42,965 bases of DNA from an uncultured Novosphingobium sp. (GCA_946886365.1 CAMPIM010000016.1:1-42965); one strand, 5' to 3'. Positions 35,041 through 42,965 are shown, counted from the first letter of the stretch. Translations and numbers: made by a program. Notes: generated by a model not told the origin, from the letters alone.

Positions 35041-36518
35041 AGCAGGTCTTCGAGCATCAGCGCGGCGGTAGCCTTGGCGCTACCGACGACGCCGGGGATG
35101 CCGGCCCCCGGATGAGTACCGGCACCGGTGAGATAGAGATTCGGGATCACGTCATCGCGGTTATGGGCGCGGAACCAGGCGCTTTGCGTCAACAGCGGTT
35201 CAAGGCTGAAGGCGCTGCCCAGATGCGCGGACAAGTCGCTCTGGAAATCGGGCGGCGCGTAGTGGAATTGCGTGACGATGCGAGAGCGGATGTCGGGGAT
35301 GAGGCGATGTTCGATCTCGTCAAGGATGCGCTCCGCATAGACGGGGCCGAACTGCTTCCAGTCGATCGGCAGCTTGCCCATGTGGGGCACGGGCGCAAGA
35401 GCGTAGAAAGTCGAATGTCCGTCCGGCGCCATCGACGGATCGGTGACGGTCGGGTGGTGCAGGTAGAGCGAGAAATCCTGAGGCAGCACGCCGTGATCAT
35501 AGATGTCGGTCAGCAACCCTTCATAGCGGGGACCGAACAGGATCATATGGTGGGGGATGCCGGGCCAGCTGCCCTTGATACCGAAATGCAGCACGAACAG
35601 GCTGGGCGACCAACGCTTTTTCGCGAGGCTCTCTGCCTGTTTCTGCCCCCTTGGGTGATGGCCGAGAAGATCCCGATAGCTATGCATGAGATCGCCGTTC
35701 GTGGCGATGGCATCGGCCTCCCCTCGCCATCCCGACGCGGTCGAAACCGCAACCGCGCGATCGCCGTGGGTTTCTATGCGCACGACGGGGTCGGCGAGGC
35801 GCAGCGTCCCGCCAAGCCGCTCGAAATGCGTCGCCATGCCTTGCACCAGGCGGTTCGTGCCGCCCTTGGCGAACCAGACGCCGCCATCCTTTTCCAGCTT
35901 GTGGATCAGCGCATAGATCGCGCTGGTCTGCATCGGATTGCCGCCCACCAGCAGCGTATGGAAGGACAGCGCCTGCCGCAGCCTTTCGTCCTTCACATAG
36001 GAAGAAACGATCGAATAAACCGAACGCCATGCCTGATGCTTCGCCAGCGCTGGCGCGGCGCGGATCATGGAAGCGAAGTCGAGGAAAGCCACCGAGCCGA
36101 GCTTGCGATAGCCTTCCTCATACACGCCTTCAGCATAGTCGAGAAAGCGCTGATACCCGGCGACATCCTGCGGGTTCAGCTTTGCGATTTGCGCTCGCAG
36201 GCTGTTTTCGTCGTTGGAATAATCGAAGTTTGTGCCGTCGCGCCAGTTCAGCCGGTAAAAGGGGGTGACCGGCACCAGGCTGACGTCTTCCGCCATGTCG
36301 TGGCCGGAAAGGCGCCAGAGCTCTGCAAGGCAATCGGGATCGGTGATGACGGTCGGGCCTGCGTCGAAGACGAAGCCGTCCTTCTCCCACATATAGGCGC
36401 GCCCCCCCGGGCGGTCCCGCGCTTCTACCAGAGTGGTGTCGATGCCCGCCGATTGCAGACGGATCGCAAGAGCAAGGCCACCAAAGCCCGCCCCTATTAC
36501 TATCGCTTTGCGGTTCAT
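35037..36518 (-). CDS. crtI: Phytoene desaturase
   Basis: The 493-residue FAD enzyme opens with KAIVIGAGFGGLALAIRLQSAG (dinucleotide-binding fold) and RDRPGGRAYMWEKDGFVFDAGPTVITDP, and ends with GAGTHPGAGIPGVVGSAKAT, the CrtI signature. It desaturates phytoene to lycopene. The in-frame extension to 36677 runs into crtY and is not used; ATG 36518 shares one base with the crtY stop (TGATG). Confidence 0.96.
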   Translation of the reverse strand: MNRKAIVIGAGFGGLALAIRLQSAGIDTTLVEARDRPGGRAYMWEKDGFVFDAGPTVITDPDCLAELWRLSGHDMAEDVSLVPVTPFYRLNWRDGTNFDYSNDENSLRAQIAKLNPQDVAGYQRFLDYAEGVYEEGYRKLGSVAFLDFASMIRAAPALAKHQAWRSVYSIVSSYVKDERLRQALSFHTLLVGGNPMQTSAIYALIHKLEKDGGVWFAKGGTNRLVQGMATHFERLGGTLRLADPVVRIETHGDRAVAVSTASGWRGEADAIATNGDLMHSYRDLLGHHPRGQKQAESLAKKRWSPSLFVLHFGIKGSWPGIPHHMILFGPRYEGLLTDIYDHGVLPQDFSLYLHHPTVTDPSMAPDGHSTFYALAPVPHMGKLPIDWKQFGPVYAERILDEIEHRLIPDIRSRIVTQFHYAPPDFQSDLSAHLGSAFSLEPLLTQSAWFRAHNRDDVIPNLYLTGAGTHPGAGIPGVVGSAKATAALMLEDLL

Positions 36519-37669
36519 CAGGCGGAGGGGATCAACAATGCGCGCATGGCGCTCCTTATGGGCACCGGCGGGCGTCCACACAAGATGCGGATGCGATCGG
36601 CCCAAGTTGATCGGCCCGCGTAGAAGCGACCGACCAGATGGGGATTGAGGCGATAGAAACGCTCGAAGATGCGCCATCGCTGGTCCGGCCGGGCAGCGCG
36701 GAAGAGTATCTTACCGAGCAGCCGGCAATAGCCGCCGGCGCGCCAATGCGCCGCAGCGCGGGCGCGGGTTGCGGCGGCAAGGTCTTCGATCGGCTGGTCG
36801 GCGAGCCAGAGCGCGGTGGCCACGGCGTCGGGCAGCGAGTAGCCGGTCATCGGGTGGAACAATGCGGCGCGAACGCCTGCACGGGCAATGTCATCCTCCG
36901 CTGGCCAGAAGCGATCGAAGTTGCCGCCATGGACTACGGGAAGAACGCCGCTTTCCTGATGGGTGATCTGTTCGATGTGCCAGCCCTGATCTTTGGCATA
37001 GTCGGCGATGCGACTGGCGAGCGTCGGGGGATCTAGTTCGGGATCGTCGCTATAATAGGTATCCTCGACGAAGATGGTGCGATCATCGAAGGGGAGCAGA
37101 TAGACGAAGCGATAGCCGTCGATCTGCGCAACGGTCGCGTCCATGATCACCGGGCGCTCCAACCCGTGTGGATGGCTGAGGCGGAGGACCTGGCCGACGA
37201 ACTTTTGCCAGCCGCACTCCAGCGCCGACATATCGCCGCCGCCGCGAGTATCGAGTACGGCGCGAGCCTGGATATGGCGGCCGTCGCCAAGGGTGACGCT
37301 GGTCGGCGTAATGTGGGTGACGTCGGCGTTGAGCAGGACGCGATCGCCGAGAAGTTGGCTGGCGTGGGCGTCGAGTTGGGCGGAGGCGATGCTGTTATAG
37401 GCGGTGGGGAGGCGACGCTGATAGGCGGGGAAGCGGACCTCATGGCCTTTGGGCCAGCGATGGGTGATGAGCGGATCGACCAGCCAGCGATCGGCGGGGC
37501 GGACATCGCCGTCGAAGAAGGACCAGAGATGGTTGCCGCCCAGCGATTGGCCGCGTTCGATCAGGAGCAGGTCGACGTCGGGGCGGAGTCGGGCGAAGGC
37601 GAGCGCGGTCAGAGTGCCGGAAAGGCCACCGCCCAGAATCGCTAGGTCGCAGTCGAACGTCTTGGCCAT
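36518..37669 (-). CDS. crtY: Lycopene beta-cyclase
   Basis: The 383-residue flavoprotein begins with CDLAILGGGLSGTLTALAFARL (nucleotide-binding fold) and NHLWSFFDGDV; GYRFVYLLPFDDRTIFVEDTYYSD and HPMTGYSLPDAVATALWLA are CrtY-type signatures. It forms the beta-ionone rings of beta-carotene from lycopene. It heads the minus-strand crt operon. The in-frame extension to 38068 crosses the dmeR region and is rejected; ATG 37669 is 90 bases from the divergent dmeR gene. Confidence 0.95.
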   Translation of the reverse strand: MAKTFDCDLAILGGGLSGTLTALAFARLRPDVDLLLIERGQSLGGNHLWSFFDGDVRPADRWLVDPLITHRWPKGHEVRFPAYQRRLPTAYNSIASAQLDAHASQLLGDRVLLNADVTHITPTSVTLGDGRHIQARAVLDTRGGGDMSALECGWQKFVGQVLRLSHPHGLERPVIMDATVAQIDGYRFVYLLPFDDRTIFVEDTYYSDDPELDPPTLASRIADYAKDQGWHIEQITHQESGVLPVVHGGNFDRFWPAEDDIARAGVRAALFHPMTGYSLPDAVATALWLADQPIEDLAAATRARAAAHWRAGGYCRLLGKILFRAARPDQRWRIFERFYRLNPHLVGRFYAGRSTWADRIRILCGRPPVPIRSAMRALLIPSA

Positions 37670-37738
37670 GAGTCCTGTTAGGGAGGGTGAATTAATGAAG
37701 CAATTGGCGAAAAGAACGGGGTTTGACGAAAATGGTCG

Positions 37739-37762
37739 TATAGAATAGGGGGGTATCCTATG
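37739..37762 (+). promoter_or_regulatory. DmeR operator overlapping the dmeR start codon
   Basis: AT-rich inverted arms (TATAGAATA at 37739-37747 and TATCCTATG at 37754-37762) flank a six-G tract (37748-37753). This is the layout of RcnR/DmeR-type operators. The right arm contains the ATG (37760-37762), and the G tract lies six bases before it, so it may also serve as the ribosome site. Confidence 0.75.
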
Positions 37763-38032
37763 CATGTGATCGAGAACAAGGAAAAGCTGCTGGCGCGGGT
37801 GCGGCGCATCGCGGGGCAGGTCGGCGCGATCGAGCGGCAGCTGGGCGGAGATGCGGGCTGTTCGGAGACGTTGCAGCTGGTCGCGTCGGTGCGCGGTGCG
37901 GTCGGCAGCCTGATGGAGGAACTGATCGAGCAGCATATGCGCGACCATGTCGCCCGTCCCGGCCTTACCGATGAAGAGCGGCAGACGGCGGCGGAAGAAA
38001 TGCTGGCGCTGATCCGGCGGTACGGGAAATGA
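37760..38032 (+). CDS. dmeR: CsoR/RcnR-family Ni/Co-responsive repressor
   Basis: The 90-residue all-helical protein has His2, Cys34, His59 and His63, matching the nickel/cobalt ligand set of RcnR (His3, Cys35, His60, His64, shifted by one). FrmR and CsoR lack the full set. Without metal it would hold the operator over its own start; metal binding would release it. Its TGA overlaps the dmeF ATG (38029-38032), so repressor and exporter are coupled, as in rhizobial dmeRF. Confidence 0.92.
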   Translation: MHVIENKEKLLARVRRIAGQVGAIERQLGGDAGCSETLQLVASVRGAVGSLMEELIEQHMRDHVARPGLTDEERQTAAEEMLALIRRYGK

Positions 38033-39048
38033 CGATGCACGGCCATAGCCACGATTATGACGCAGCAAAGGCCCAAAACGAGGCCCTGCCCCCCTTCCCC
38101 ACCAACGGGGACGAGGAGGAAAGCCATTATTTCGACCATATTTACCTGAGCGCGGGCCATGACCAGAATGCCCGGCGGACGATGTGGGTCGTGTGGCTGA
38201 CCGCCGCGACGATGGTGGTCGAGATCGCCTTTGGCTGGATCACCGGGTCGATGGCCCTGCTGGCCGATGGGTTCCACATGGCGACCCATGCGGGCGCGCT
38301 GGCGGTGGCGGCGGCGGCCTATGGCTATGCCCGGCGCCATGCCCGCAATCCGCGCTTCACCTTTGGCACGGGGAAGGTCGGCGACCTTTCGGGCTTTGCA
38401 TCTGCCCTGCTGCTGGGCGTCACGGCGCTGTTCATTCTGGTCGAATCGGTGCTGCGTTTCTTTGAGCCTGTATCGGTGAAGTTTGGCGAGGCGACATTGG
38501 TCGCGGTCGTCGGCCTTGCCATCAACCTGATCAGCGCGTTGCTGCTGGGGCATGACCATAGCCATGATCATCATGGGCATGATCATGAGCATGCGGGGGG
38601 CCATGGGACGGATCACGATCATGGGCATGATCACAAGGATGGGCATGCCGACAATAATCTGCGCGCCGCCTATGTGCATGTGCTGACCGACGCGCTGACA
38701 TCCGTGCTGGCGATCGCGGCGCTGCTCGCCGGGCGCTATATGGGCTGGTGGTGGCTCGACCCGGCGGTGGGCATATTGGGGGCGGTGGTGATCGCGCGCT
38801 GGGCCTGGGGGTTGATGAAGGACACCTCGGCCATCCTGCTCGATACCGCCGAACCCGCGTTGATGAAGCGGATCAAGGCGCTCGTGGAGGCAGAGGGCGC
38901 GATCATCCATGACCTGCATGTCTGGCGGATCGGGCCGCACGCCCATGCCGCGATCATCAGCCTGGCGCCGGGCGGTGATGTGGGCGCGGTCCGCCAGCGG
39001 GTGCGCGCGCTGCCAAGGATGGAGCATGTCACGGTCGAGTGCGGCTGA
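38029..39048 (+). CDS. dmeF: Cation diffusion facilitator, Co/Ni efflux (DmeF type)
   Basis: The 339-residue CDF transporter has six membrane helices. The TM2 metal site is HMATH (H83, H87), where Zn-type CDFs have HxxxD; the TM5 site is HVLTD (H217, D221). The loop at 175-206 is very His/Asp-rich and probably binds metal. Pairing with an RcnR-type regulator and the HxxxH variant point to cobalt/nickel export rather than zinc. The N-terminus (MTMHGHSHDYD) is also His-rich. Confidence 0.93.
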   Translation: MTMHGHSHDYDAAKAQNEALPPFPTNGDEEESHYFDHIYLSAGHDQNARRTMWVVWLTAATMVVEIAFGWITGSMALLADGFHMATHAGALAVAAAAYGYARRHARNPRFTFGTGKVGDLSGFASALLLGVTALFILVESVLRFFEPVSVKFGEATLVAVVGLAINLISALLLGHDHSHDHHGHDHEHAGGHGTDHDHGHDHKDGHADNNLRAAYVHVLTDALTSVLAIAALLAGRYMGWWWLDPAVGILGAVVIARWAWGLMKDTSAILLDTAEPALMKRIKALVEAEGAIIHDLHVWRIGPHAHAAIISLAPGGDVGAVRQRVRALPRMEHVTVECG

Positions 39049-39190
39049 GCCGTAACTCTTTCTATTCAGGCTGAACGGAATTGTCTTTGCGACCAGTGGC
39101 CTGTTGTGAACGGCAAGTGAGGGGCATGTTCAGGAAGCACTCATCAGCGGCCTAGCATATGGGTCCGATAAGGATCAGTGGAGGCCTGTC

Positions 39191-39640
39191 ATGTTGACCA
39201 AGTTCATCATTTCCCTTTCCGTCGCCAGCGCGGCGATCGCGGGCGCCACCGCATCGCCCGCCTTCGCGCAGAGCAGCTATCGCTATAGCGAACGCTATGA
39301 CGGGGACGACGGCAGCTATTATCGCAGCGAAACCTATCAGCGGGACGATCGGGATTATGATCGCGGCTATCGCGACTATGATCGGCGGCCGGTGGAATAT
39401 CGGGAGTATCGCGAAGATCATTATCGTGATGCGCCGCGCCGCTATCGGGCGCGGGCCTATGATGATGGCTGTTCATCCGGGACGACCGGCGCGGTGGTCG
39501 GCGGCGTATTGGGCGGATTGCTGGGCCGGGAGATTGGTCGTGGCGGAAGGTGGAACCGGCCGAGCACGACTGGCCTGATCTTGGGCGCTGGCGCGGGCGC
39601 GCTGGCGGGCCGCGAGGTTGAGCGCGGGGATTGCCGGTAA
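39191..39640 (+). CDS. Glycine-zipper 2TM domain protein with Tyr/Asp/Arg-rich region
   Basis: The 149-residue protein has a signal peptide (cleavage after ASPAFA, near residue 26), a low-complexity stretch (about 28-90) made mostly of Tyr, Arg, Asp and Glu, and a C-terminal glycine zipper (GAVVGGVLGGLLGREIGRGG; GLILGAGAGALAGREVERG) of the Rickettsia 17-kDa antigen type. It is probably envelope-associated; there is no lipobox Cys at the cleavage site. GGAGG lies just ahead of ATG 39191. Its partners are unknown. Confidence 0.85.
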   Translation: MLTKFIISLSVASAAIAGATASPAFAQSSYRYSERYDGDDGSYYRSETYQRDDRDYDRGYRDYDRRPVEYREYREDHYRDAPRRYRARAYDDGCSSGTTGAVVGGVLGGLLGREIGRGGRWNRPSTTGLILGAGAGALAGREVERGDCR

Positions 39641-39648
39641 GATGAAAT

Positions 39649-39682
39649 GCGGCGTGTCGCGGGAGGGATGCGCCGCTTTTTT
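39649..39682 (+). terminator. Terminator after the glycine-zipper gene
   Basis: A GCGGCG (39649-39654)/CGCCGC (39671-39676) stem with a 16-base loop and six T (39677-39682). The stem is short, so confidence is moderate. Confidence 0.65.
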
Positions 39683-39713
39683 ATTGGGTGCGCTGGCGCT
39701 AATGTTCGGCTGT

Positions 39714-39746
39714 GGGGCCTGAGATCCCAGCGTTCGCTGGGAGGAC
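39714..39746. repeat. Dispersed intergenic repeat, copy 2 (single hairpin)
   Basis: It matches the reverse complement of 535-567 at 32 of 33 bases and holds the CCCAGCG/CGCTGGG hairpin. The second hairpin of copy 1 is absent here. It lies between the glycine-zipper terminator and the PHO boxes. Confidence 0.8.
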
Positions 39747-39770
39747 GGTAAAAAATACGCCAGTGGTTCG

Positions 39771-39821
39771 CTGTCATGTAAGCGAAAGATATTTGTCACT
39801 GAACTGTCACTGAAAAATCAT
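39771..39821 (+). promoter_or_regulatory. PHO box array (PhoB sites) upstream of the OprP-type porin
   Basis: Five 7-base units at a strict 11-base period: CTGTCAT, GCGAAAG, TTGTCAC, CTGTCAC, AAATCAT, each separated by four bases. Units three and four (39793-39810) form a near-consensus 18-bp PHO box. The array ends 35 bases before the porin GTG start. PhoB binding would switch the porin on when phosphate is low. Confidence 0.88.
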
Positions 39822-39855
39822 AATTCGCCCTTCGATCGAAACAGGGGAAATTTTC

Positions 39856-41310
39856 GTGACAGGTTCCAAGATGAAAAGCATGGCTCTGGCCGTGAGCCTG
39901 CTGGCGTTGATGCCGGAAGTGGCGCAGGCGCAGAGCAACGAGGCGTTGCAGCGCCAGATTGACGAGTTGAAGGCACAGGTTCAGGCGCTGACGAATGCGC
40001 TTGCCGCCAACAAGGGCAGTGAAGTCGCCAGCGCGAGCGCGTCGGCCACGCCTGCTCCGGTCACGGGCTCGGCGACCGCCCCTGCGGTTCTTGCCGCTGC
40101 GCCCGCGCAGCCGGTCGTGACTCAGGCATCGGTGCCGGAAAAGAAGTCGAAGGCCTGGTATGAGCGGCTGTCGCTGCGCGGCTATACCCAGATGCGTTAC
40201 AATGCGTTTCTGTCGGGCGACGACACCGCACCGGCAGGCCAGTCGCGCCTGCGGTCGGTGCATGACAGCGGAATTTCCGACAAGAGCAGCTTCTCGCTCC
40301 GCCGGACGCGTCTTGTCGTTCAGGGCGATATTTCCGATCGCGTGTCGCTCTACCTTCAGTCCGATTTCTCCGCTGCCGTAAACAATCAGGCAGGCAGTGA
40401 GCGGCGGGAAGGCTTTGTACAGCTGCGCGACGCCTATGCCGACGTCTTCCTGGACAAGGCCAAGACATTCCGCGTGCGCCTGGGCCAGTCCAAGGTGCCC
40501 TATGGCTGGGAGAATATGCAGTCGTCCTCCAATCGCCTGACGCTCGATCGCAGCGACGCGATCAACAGCGCGGTGCCGGGCGAGCGTGATCTGGGCATTG
40601 TCGGCTATTACACGCCGCCTTCGGTGCAGAAGATCTGGGACCGGCTGGGGCATGACGGGCAGAAGCTGTTCGGCAATTATGGTGCGTTCGGTCTGGGCGT
40701 CTTCAATGGTCAGGGCATCAACAAGACCGAGCAGAATCGCGGGCTGATGAAGGTTGCCTTTGCAACATGGCCGTTCGAACTGGATGGGCTAGGCGGCATG
40801 TTCGAGGATCAGGTGTTCGAAATCGGCGGGTCGGCGATGATGAACGACTACCAGCCGGAAGTACGCAACGGATCGGCGGTCGCGATCAGTGAGCAGTCCT
40901 ATGACGAAAAGCGCGGCGGCATCCACGCGATGCTCTATCCCCAGCCCTTCGGCATTCAGGCCGAATGGAATTGGGGCAAGGGGCCGGAGTTCGACCGGGT
41001 AAGCCAGTCGATCGAAAAGAAGAAGCTGAACGGTGGCTATGTCCAGATGATGTATCGCCTGCCCACGGATTCCATCGGCGTGCTGGTGCCTTATGGCCGC
41101 TGGCAGCATTATCGTGGCGGGTGGAAGGCTTCCACCAATGCGCCTCGCCTGGAAACGGACGAGTTTGAATTGGGGCTGGAATGGCAGCCGTGGAAGGCGC
41201 TGGAAATCACGCTAGCCTATGCCCGGATGAAGCGGGCCGAGGCGGACGAGCGGCGGACGGGTCGGGCGACGGGTGATTTGATCCGCACGCAGGTGCAGTG
41301 GAACTACTGA
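39856..41310 (+). CDS. OprP/OprO-type phosphate-selective porin
   Basis: The 484-residue outer-membrane protein has a signal peptide (cleavage near AQAQ, residue 26), a short N-terminal coiled coil (SNEALQRQIDELKAQVQAL), an Ala/Pro linker, then a 16-strand-type barrel: LSLRGYTQMRYNAF, FSLRRTRLVVQGDISDRVSLYLQSDF and ending in QVQWNY. This is the OprO/OprP family, which passes phosphate or polyphosphate. GTG 39856 has AGGGGAAA ahead; ATG 39871 is the alternative. The PHO boxes upstream support the role. Confidence 0.9.
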   Translation: MTGSKMKSMALAVSLLALMPEVAQAQSNEALQRQIDELKAQVQALTNALAANKGSEVASASASATPAPVTGSATAPAVLAAAPAQPVVTQASVPEKKSKAWYERLSLRGYTQMRYNAFLSGDDTAPAGQSRLRSVHDSGISDKSSFSLRRTRLVVQGDISDRVSLYLQSDFSAAVNNQAGSERREGFVQLRDAYADVFLDKAKTFRVRLGQSKVPYGWENMQSSSNRLTLDRSDAINSAVPGERDLGIVGYYTPPSVQKIWDRLGHDGQKLFGNYGAFGLGVFNGQGINKTEQNRGLMKVAFATWPFELDGLGGMFEDQVFEIGGSAMMNDYQPEVRNGSAVAISEQSYDEKRGGIHAMLYPQPFGIQAEWNWGKGPEFDRVSQSIEKKKLNGGYVQMMYRLPTDSIGVLVPYGRWQHYRGGWKASTNAPRLETDEFELGLEWQPWKALEITLAYARMKRAEADERRTGRATGDLIRTQVQWNY

Positions 41311-41328
41311 TGGGTTGCGGGCCGTCGG

Positions 41329-42522
41329 TTAGCCTTCGCTGATCGCCTGCCCCGCTGCCCAGCCGCTGGCCCATGCCCATTGGAAATTATAGCCGCCTAG
41401 CCAGCCGGTGACATCGACCGCTTCGCCAATCGCGTAGAGGCCGGGCATGCGGCGGGCTTCCATCGTGCGGGAGGAGAGTTCGGCGGTCGAGATGCCGCCG
41501 ACCGTGACCTCGGCCTTGGCGAAGCCTTCGGTCCCATTGGGGGCGAAGGACCAGGCGGCAAGGCGGCGCTGCGCCTCTTCCAGCTTGCGGTCGGCTATGT
41601 TGCCGAGATCGCCGGGCAGCGCGAGGCGATCGGCCAAGGCGTCGGCGAGGCGGTCGGGGAGTTGCGCGCGCAGCAGCGCGGTCAGCGATGTGCGCGGCTT
41701 GCTACGCTTGGCTTCGGTCAGCCAATTGGCGGGCATGTCGGGCAGGAAGTCGAGGCTGACTTCGCTGCCATGACGCCAATAGGAGGAGATTTGCAGGATG
41801 GCCGGGCCGGACAGGCCACGGTGGGTCAGCAGCGCGGCTTCGCGGAAGGCCGTCTTGCCATGGCGGGCGATCACGGGCGTCGAGACGCCGGAAAGTTCGC
41901 GGAAAAGCATATCTTCGCCCCCGAGGGTGAGCGGGACCAACGCGGGGCGCGGCTCCACCACCTTGAGGCCGAACTGCCGGGCGAGGTCATAGGCAAAGCC
42001 GGTCGCGCCCATTTGCGGGATGGAGGGGCCACCTGTGGCGATCACCAGCGCGGGGGCCTGTGCTGTCTTGCCGCCATGGGTTACACTGTATCGGCCATCG
42101 GCGTGGGTGATCGCGCCGACAGGGTGGCCGAAGCGGATGGTGACGCCCCCTGCTTCGCACTCGGCGAGCAGCATGGCGACGATCTGGCGCGCGGACTGAT
42201 CGCAGAAGAGTTGGCCCAGCGTCTTTTCGTGCCAGGCGATGCCGTGGCGATCGACCAGCGCGACGAAATCCGCTGCCGTATAGCGGCCGAGCGCGGACTT
42301 GGCGAAATGCGGGTTGGCCGAGAGATAGCGGTCGGGCGCGGTGTGGATGTTGGTGAAATTGCAGCGGCCGCCGCCGGAGATCAGTATCTTCTTGCCCGGC
42401 TGATGGGAGTGATCGAGGACGAGGACGCGCTTGCCGCGCTGCCCGGCCGACGCCGCGCACATGAGGCCCGCTCCGCCAGCGCCGAGGACGATGGCGTCAA
42501 ATTGATCGGCTGTGGTGGACAA
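41329..42522 (-). CDS. HI0933/YhiN-family FAD-dependent oxidoreductase
   Basis: The 397-residue flavoprotein has AIVLGAGGAGLMCAASAGQRGKRVLVLD (FAD site), KKILISGGGRCNFTN, the family hallmark, and GGYNFQWAWASGWAAGQAI at the C-terminus. The substrate is unknown; BaiN and related members reduce or oxidise varied compounds. The stop lies 18 bases from the porin end (convergent). It is probably co-transcribed with the DUF442 gene, 2 bases upstream. Confidence 0.9.
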   Translation of the reverse strand: MSTTADQFDAIVLGAGGAGLMCAASAGQRGKRVLVLDHSHQPGKKILISGGGRCNFTNIHTAPDRYLSANPHFAKSALGRYTAADFVALVDRHGIAWHEKTLGQLFCDQSARQIVAMLLAECEAGGVTIRFGHPVGAITHADGRYSVTHGGKTAQAPALVIATGGPSIPQMGATGFAYDLARQFGLKVVEPRPALVPLTLGGEDMLFRELSGVSTPVIARHGKTAFREAALLTHRGLSGPAILQISSYWRHGSEVSLDFLPDMPANWLTEAKRSKPRTSLTALLRAQLPDRLADALADRLALPGDLGNIADRKLEEAQRRLAAWSFAPNGTEGFAKAEVTVGGISTAELSSRTMEARRMPGLYAIGEAVDVTGWLGGYNFQWAWASGWAAGQAISEG

Positions 42523-42524
42523 GA

Positions 42525-42953
42525 TCAGCCTGCGGAGAGCGCGTCCATGATCTGACGAATGGGGGTGAGGTCATAGCCAGCCGCTTCCGCTTTTTCGCTG
42601 AGCGCTGCGGGGTGTTCACCGGCGCGGGCGCGGGTCAGTGCCCAAAGGAGCGTGCTGCGGGTGCCGGAGCGGCAATAGGCCAGGACCTTGCCTTCGCCTG
42701 CTTGGCCCAGTGCTGCGGCCATTCCGTCCAGCTGCCAGGGAGCGAAGCCGCCATGGGCGACGGGGACGGCGGCATAGGCGATTCCGGCAGCCTTTGCGGC
42801 GGCTTCGATTTCCGCGCCATTGGTCTGGCCCGGCTCCTCATCATCGGGGCGGTTGTTGATGATGACGGTCACGCCCAGCGTCTTGGCTTCCTCGACCTGA
42901 TCGACGCTGATCTGGGGGGAGACGTAGAGGGTGGGGGTGATCTGACGGAACAT
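42525..42953 (-). CDS. DUF442/TIGR01244 family phosphatase-like protein
   Basis: The 142-residue protein has a dual-specificity phosphatase-like fold, with VIINNRPDDEEPGQ and the Cys-x5-Arg loop YCRSGTRSTLLWAL. The family is called beta-lactamase hydrolase-like protein or TIGR01244 sulfurtransferase; in some bacteria it is fused to a persulfide dioxygenase (Blh), suggesting a part in sulfide handling. ATG 42953 is 12 bases from the window edge, so the start is complete but its promoter is not seen. Confidence 0.9.
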   Translation of the reverse strand: MFRQITPTLYVSPQISVDQVEEAKTLGVTVIINNRPDDEEPGQTNGAEIEAAAKAAGIAYAAVPVAHGGFAPWQLDGMAAALGQAGEGKVLAYCRSGTRSTLLWALTRARAGEHPAALSEKAEAAGYDLTPIRQIMDALSAG

Positions 42954-42965
42954 GGGGCTGGACTC

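Noticed and set aside
35112..36623. 503-codon plus-strand open frame
   Set aside because: Antisense to crtI, which has complete FAD and CrtI signatures.

Overview
The window is GC-rich, densely coded chromosomal DNA from an alphaproteobacterium, most likely a member of the Sphingomonadaceae (Sphingobium, Sphingomonas or a close relative). The evidence is a yellow-pigment carotenoid set (crtZ, crtY, crtI, crtB), an aa3 cytochrome oxidase operon in the alphaproteobacterial order coxB-coxA-ctaB-coxF-ctaG-coxC, a TorF-type porin, and short palindromic intergenic repeats. I see no phage, transposase, CRISPR array or rRNA. No stretch longer than 300 bases lacks a gene.

Layout. 1-4020: end of an unrecognised gene, then a tightly overlapping sseA-metC-mscS operon (sulfur metabolism plus a mechanosensitive channel). 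4191-5563: porin with a strong terminator, then crtZ. 5611-8462: nadD-rsfS-rlmH-envC housekeeping cluster. 8571-17076 (minus strand): cytochrome oxidase structural and assembly genes, a coupled 53-codon ORF, SURF1, thrC and a SAM methyltransferase. 17358-21111 (plus): pyrE, pdxJ-acpS-lepB with overlapping and non-ATG starts, and an AI-2E family transporter. 21164-22004 (minus): rpsU and an FKBP isomerase.

22227-26669 (plus): class II aldolase-like gene, radical SAM DNA-repair-type protein, small membrane protein, hemerythrin, and a fused TIGR03915-UdgX uracil-DNA protein. This is the least understood part of the window. 26739-28997: D-amino acid transaminase, a two-domain MarR-like regulator and tRNA-Val(UAC). 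29067-31424: CHCC zinc protein, TldD and a DUF924 protein. 31433-33459: glnK-amtB behind a textbook sigma-54 promoter with NtrC-like sites, ended by a clear terminator.

33464-37669 (minus): carotenoid operon crtY-crtI-LOG-crtB, whose product would be hydroxylated by the distant CrtZ. 37739-39048: dmeR-dmeF cobalt/nickel efflux module with its operator touching the start codon. 39191-41310: glycine-zipper envelope protein, then an OprP-type phosphate porin behind an 11-bp-phased PHO box array. 41329-42953 (minus): HI0933-family flavoprotein and a DUF442 phosphatase-like protein.

Functional themes are respiration (oxidase assembly), nutrient stress sensing (NtrC/sigma-54 for nitrogen, PhoB for phosphate, DmeR for metals), membrane pigments and envelope, and DNA base repair. 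All functional calls come from reading translated sequences and motifs; no database search was run.
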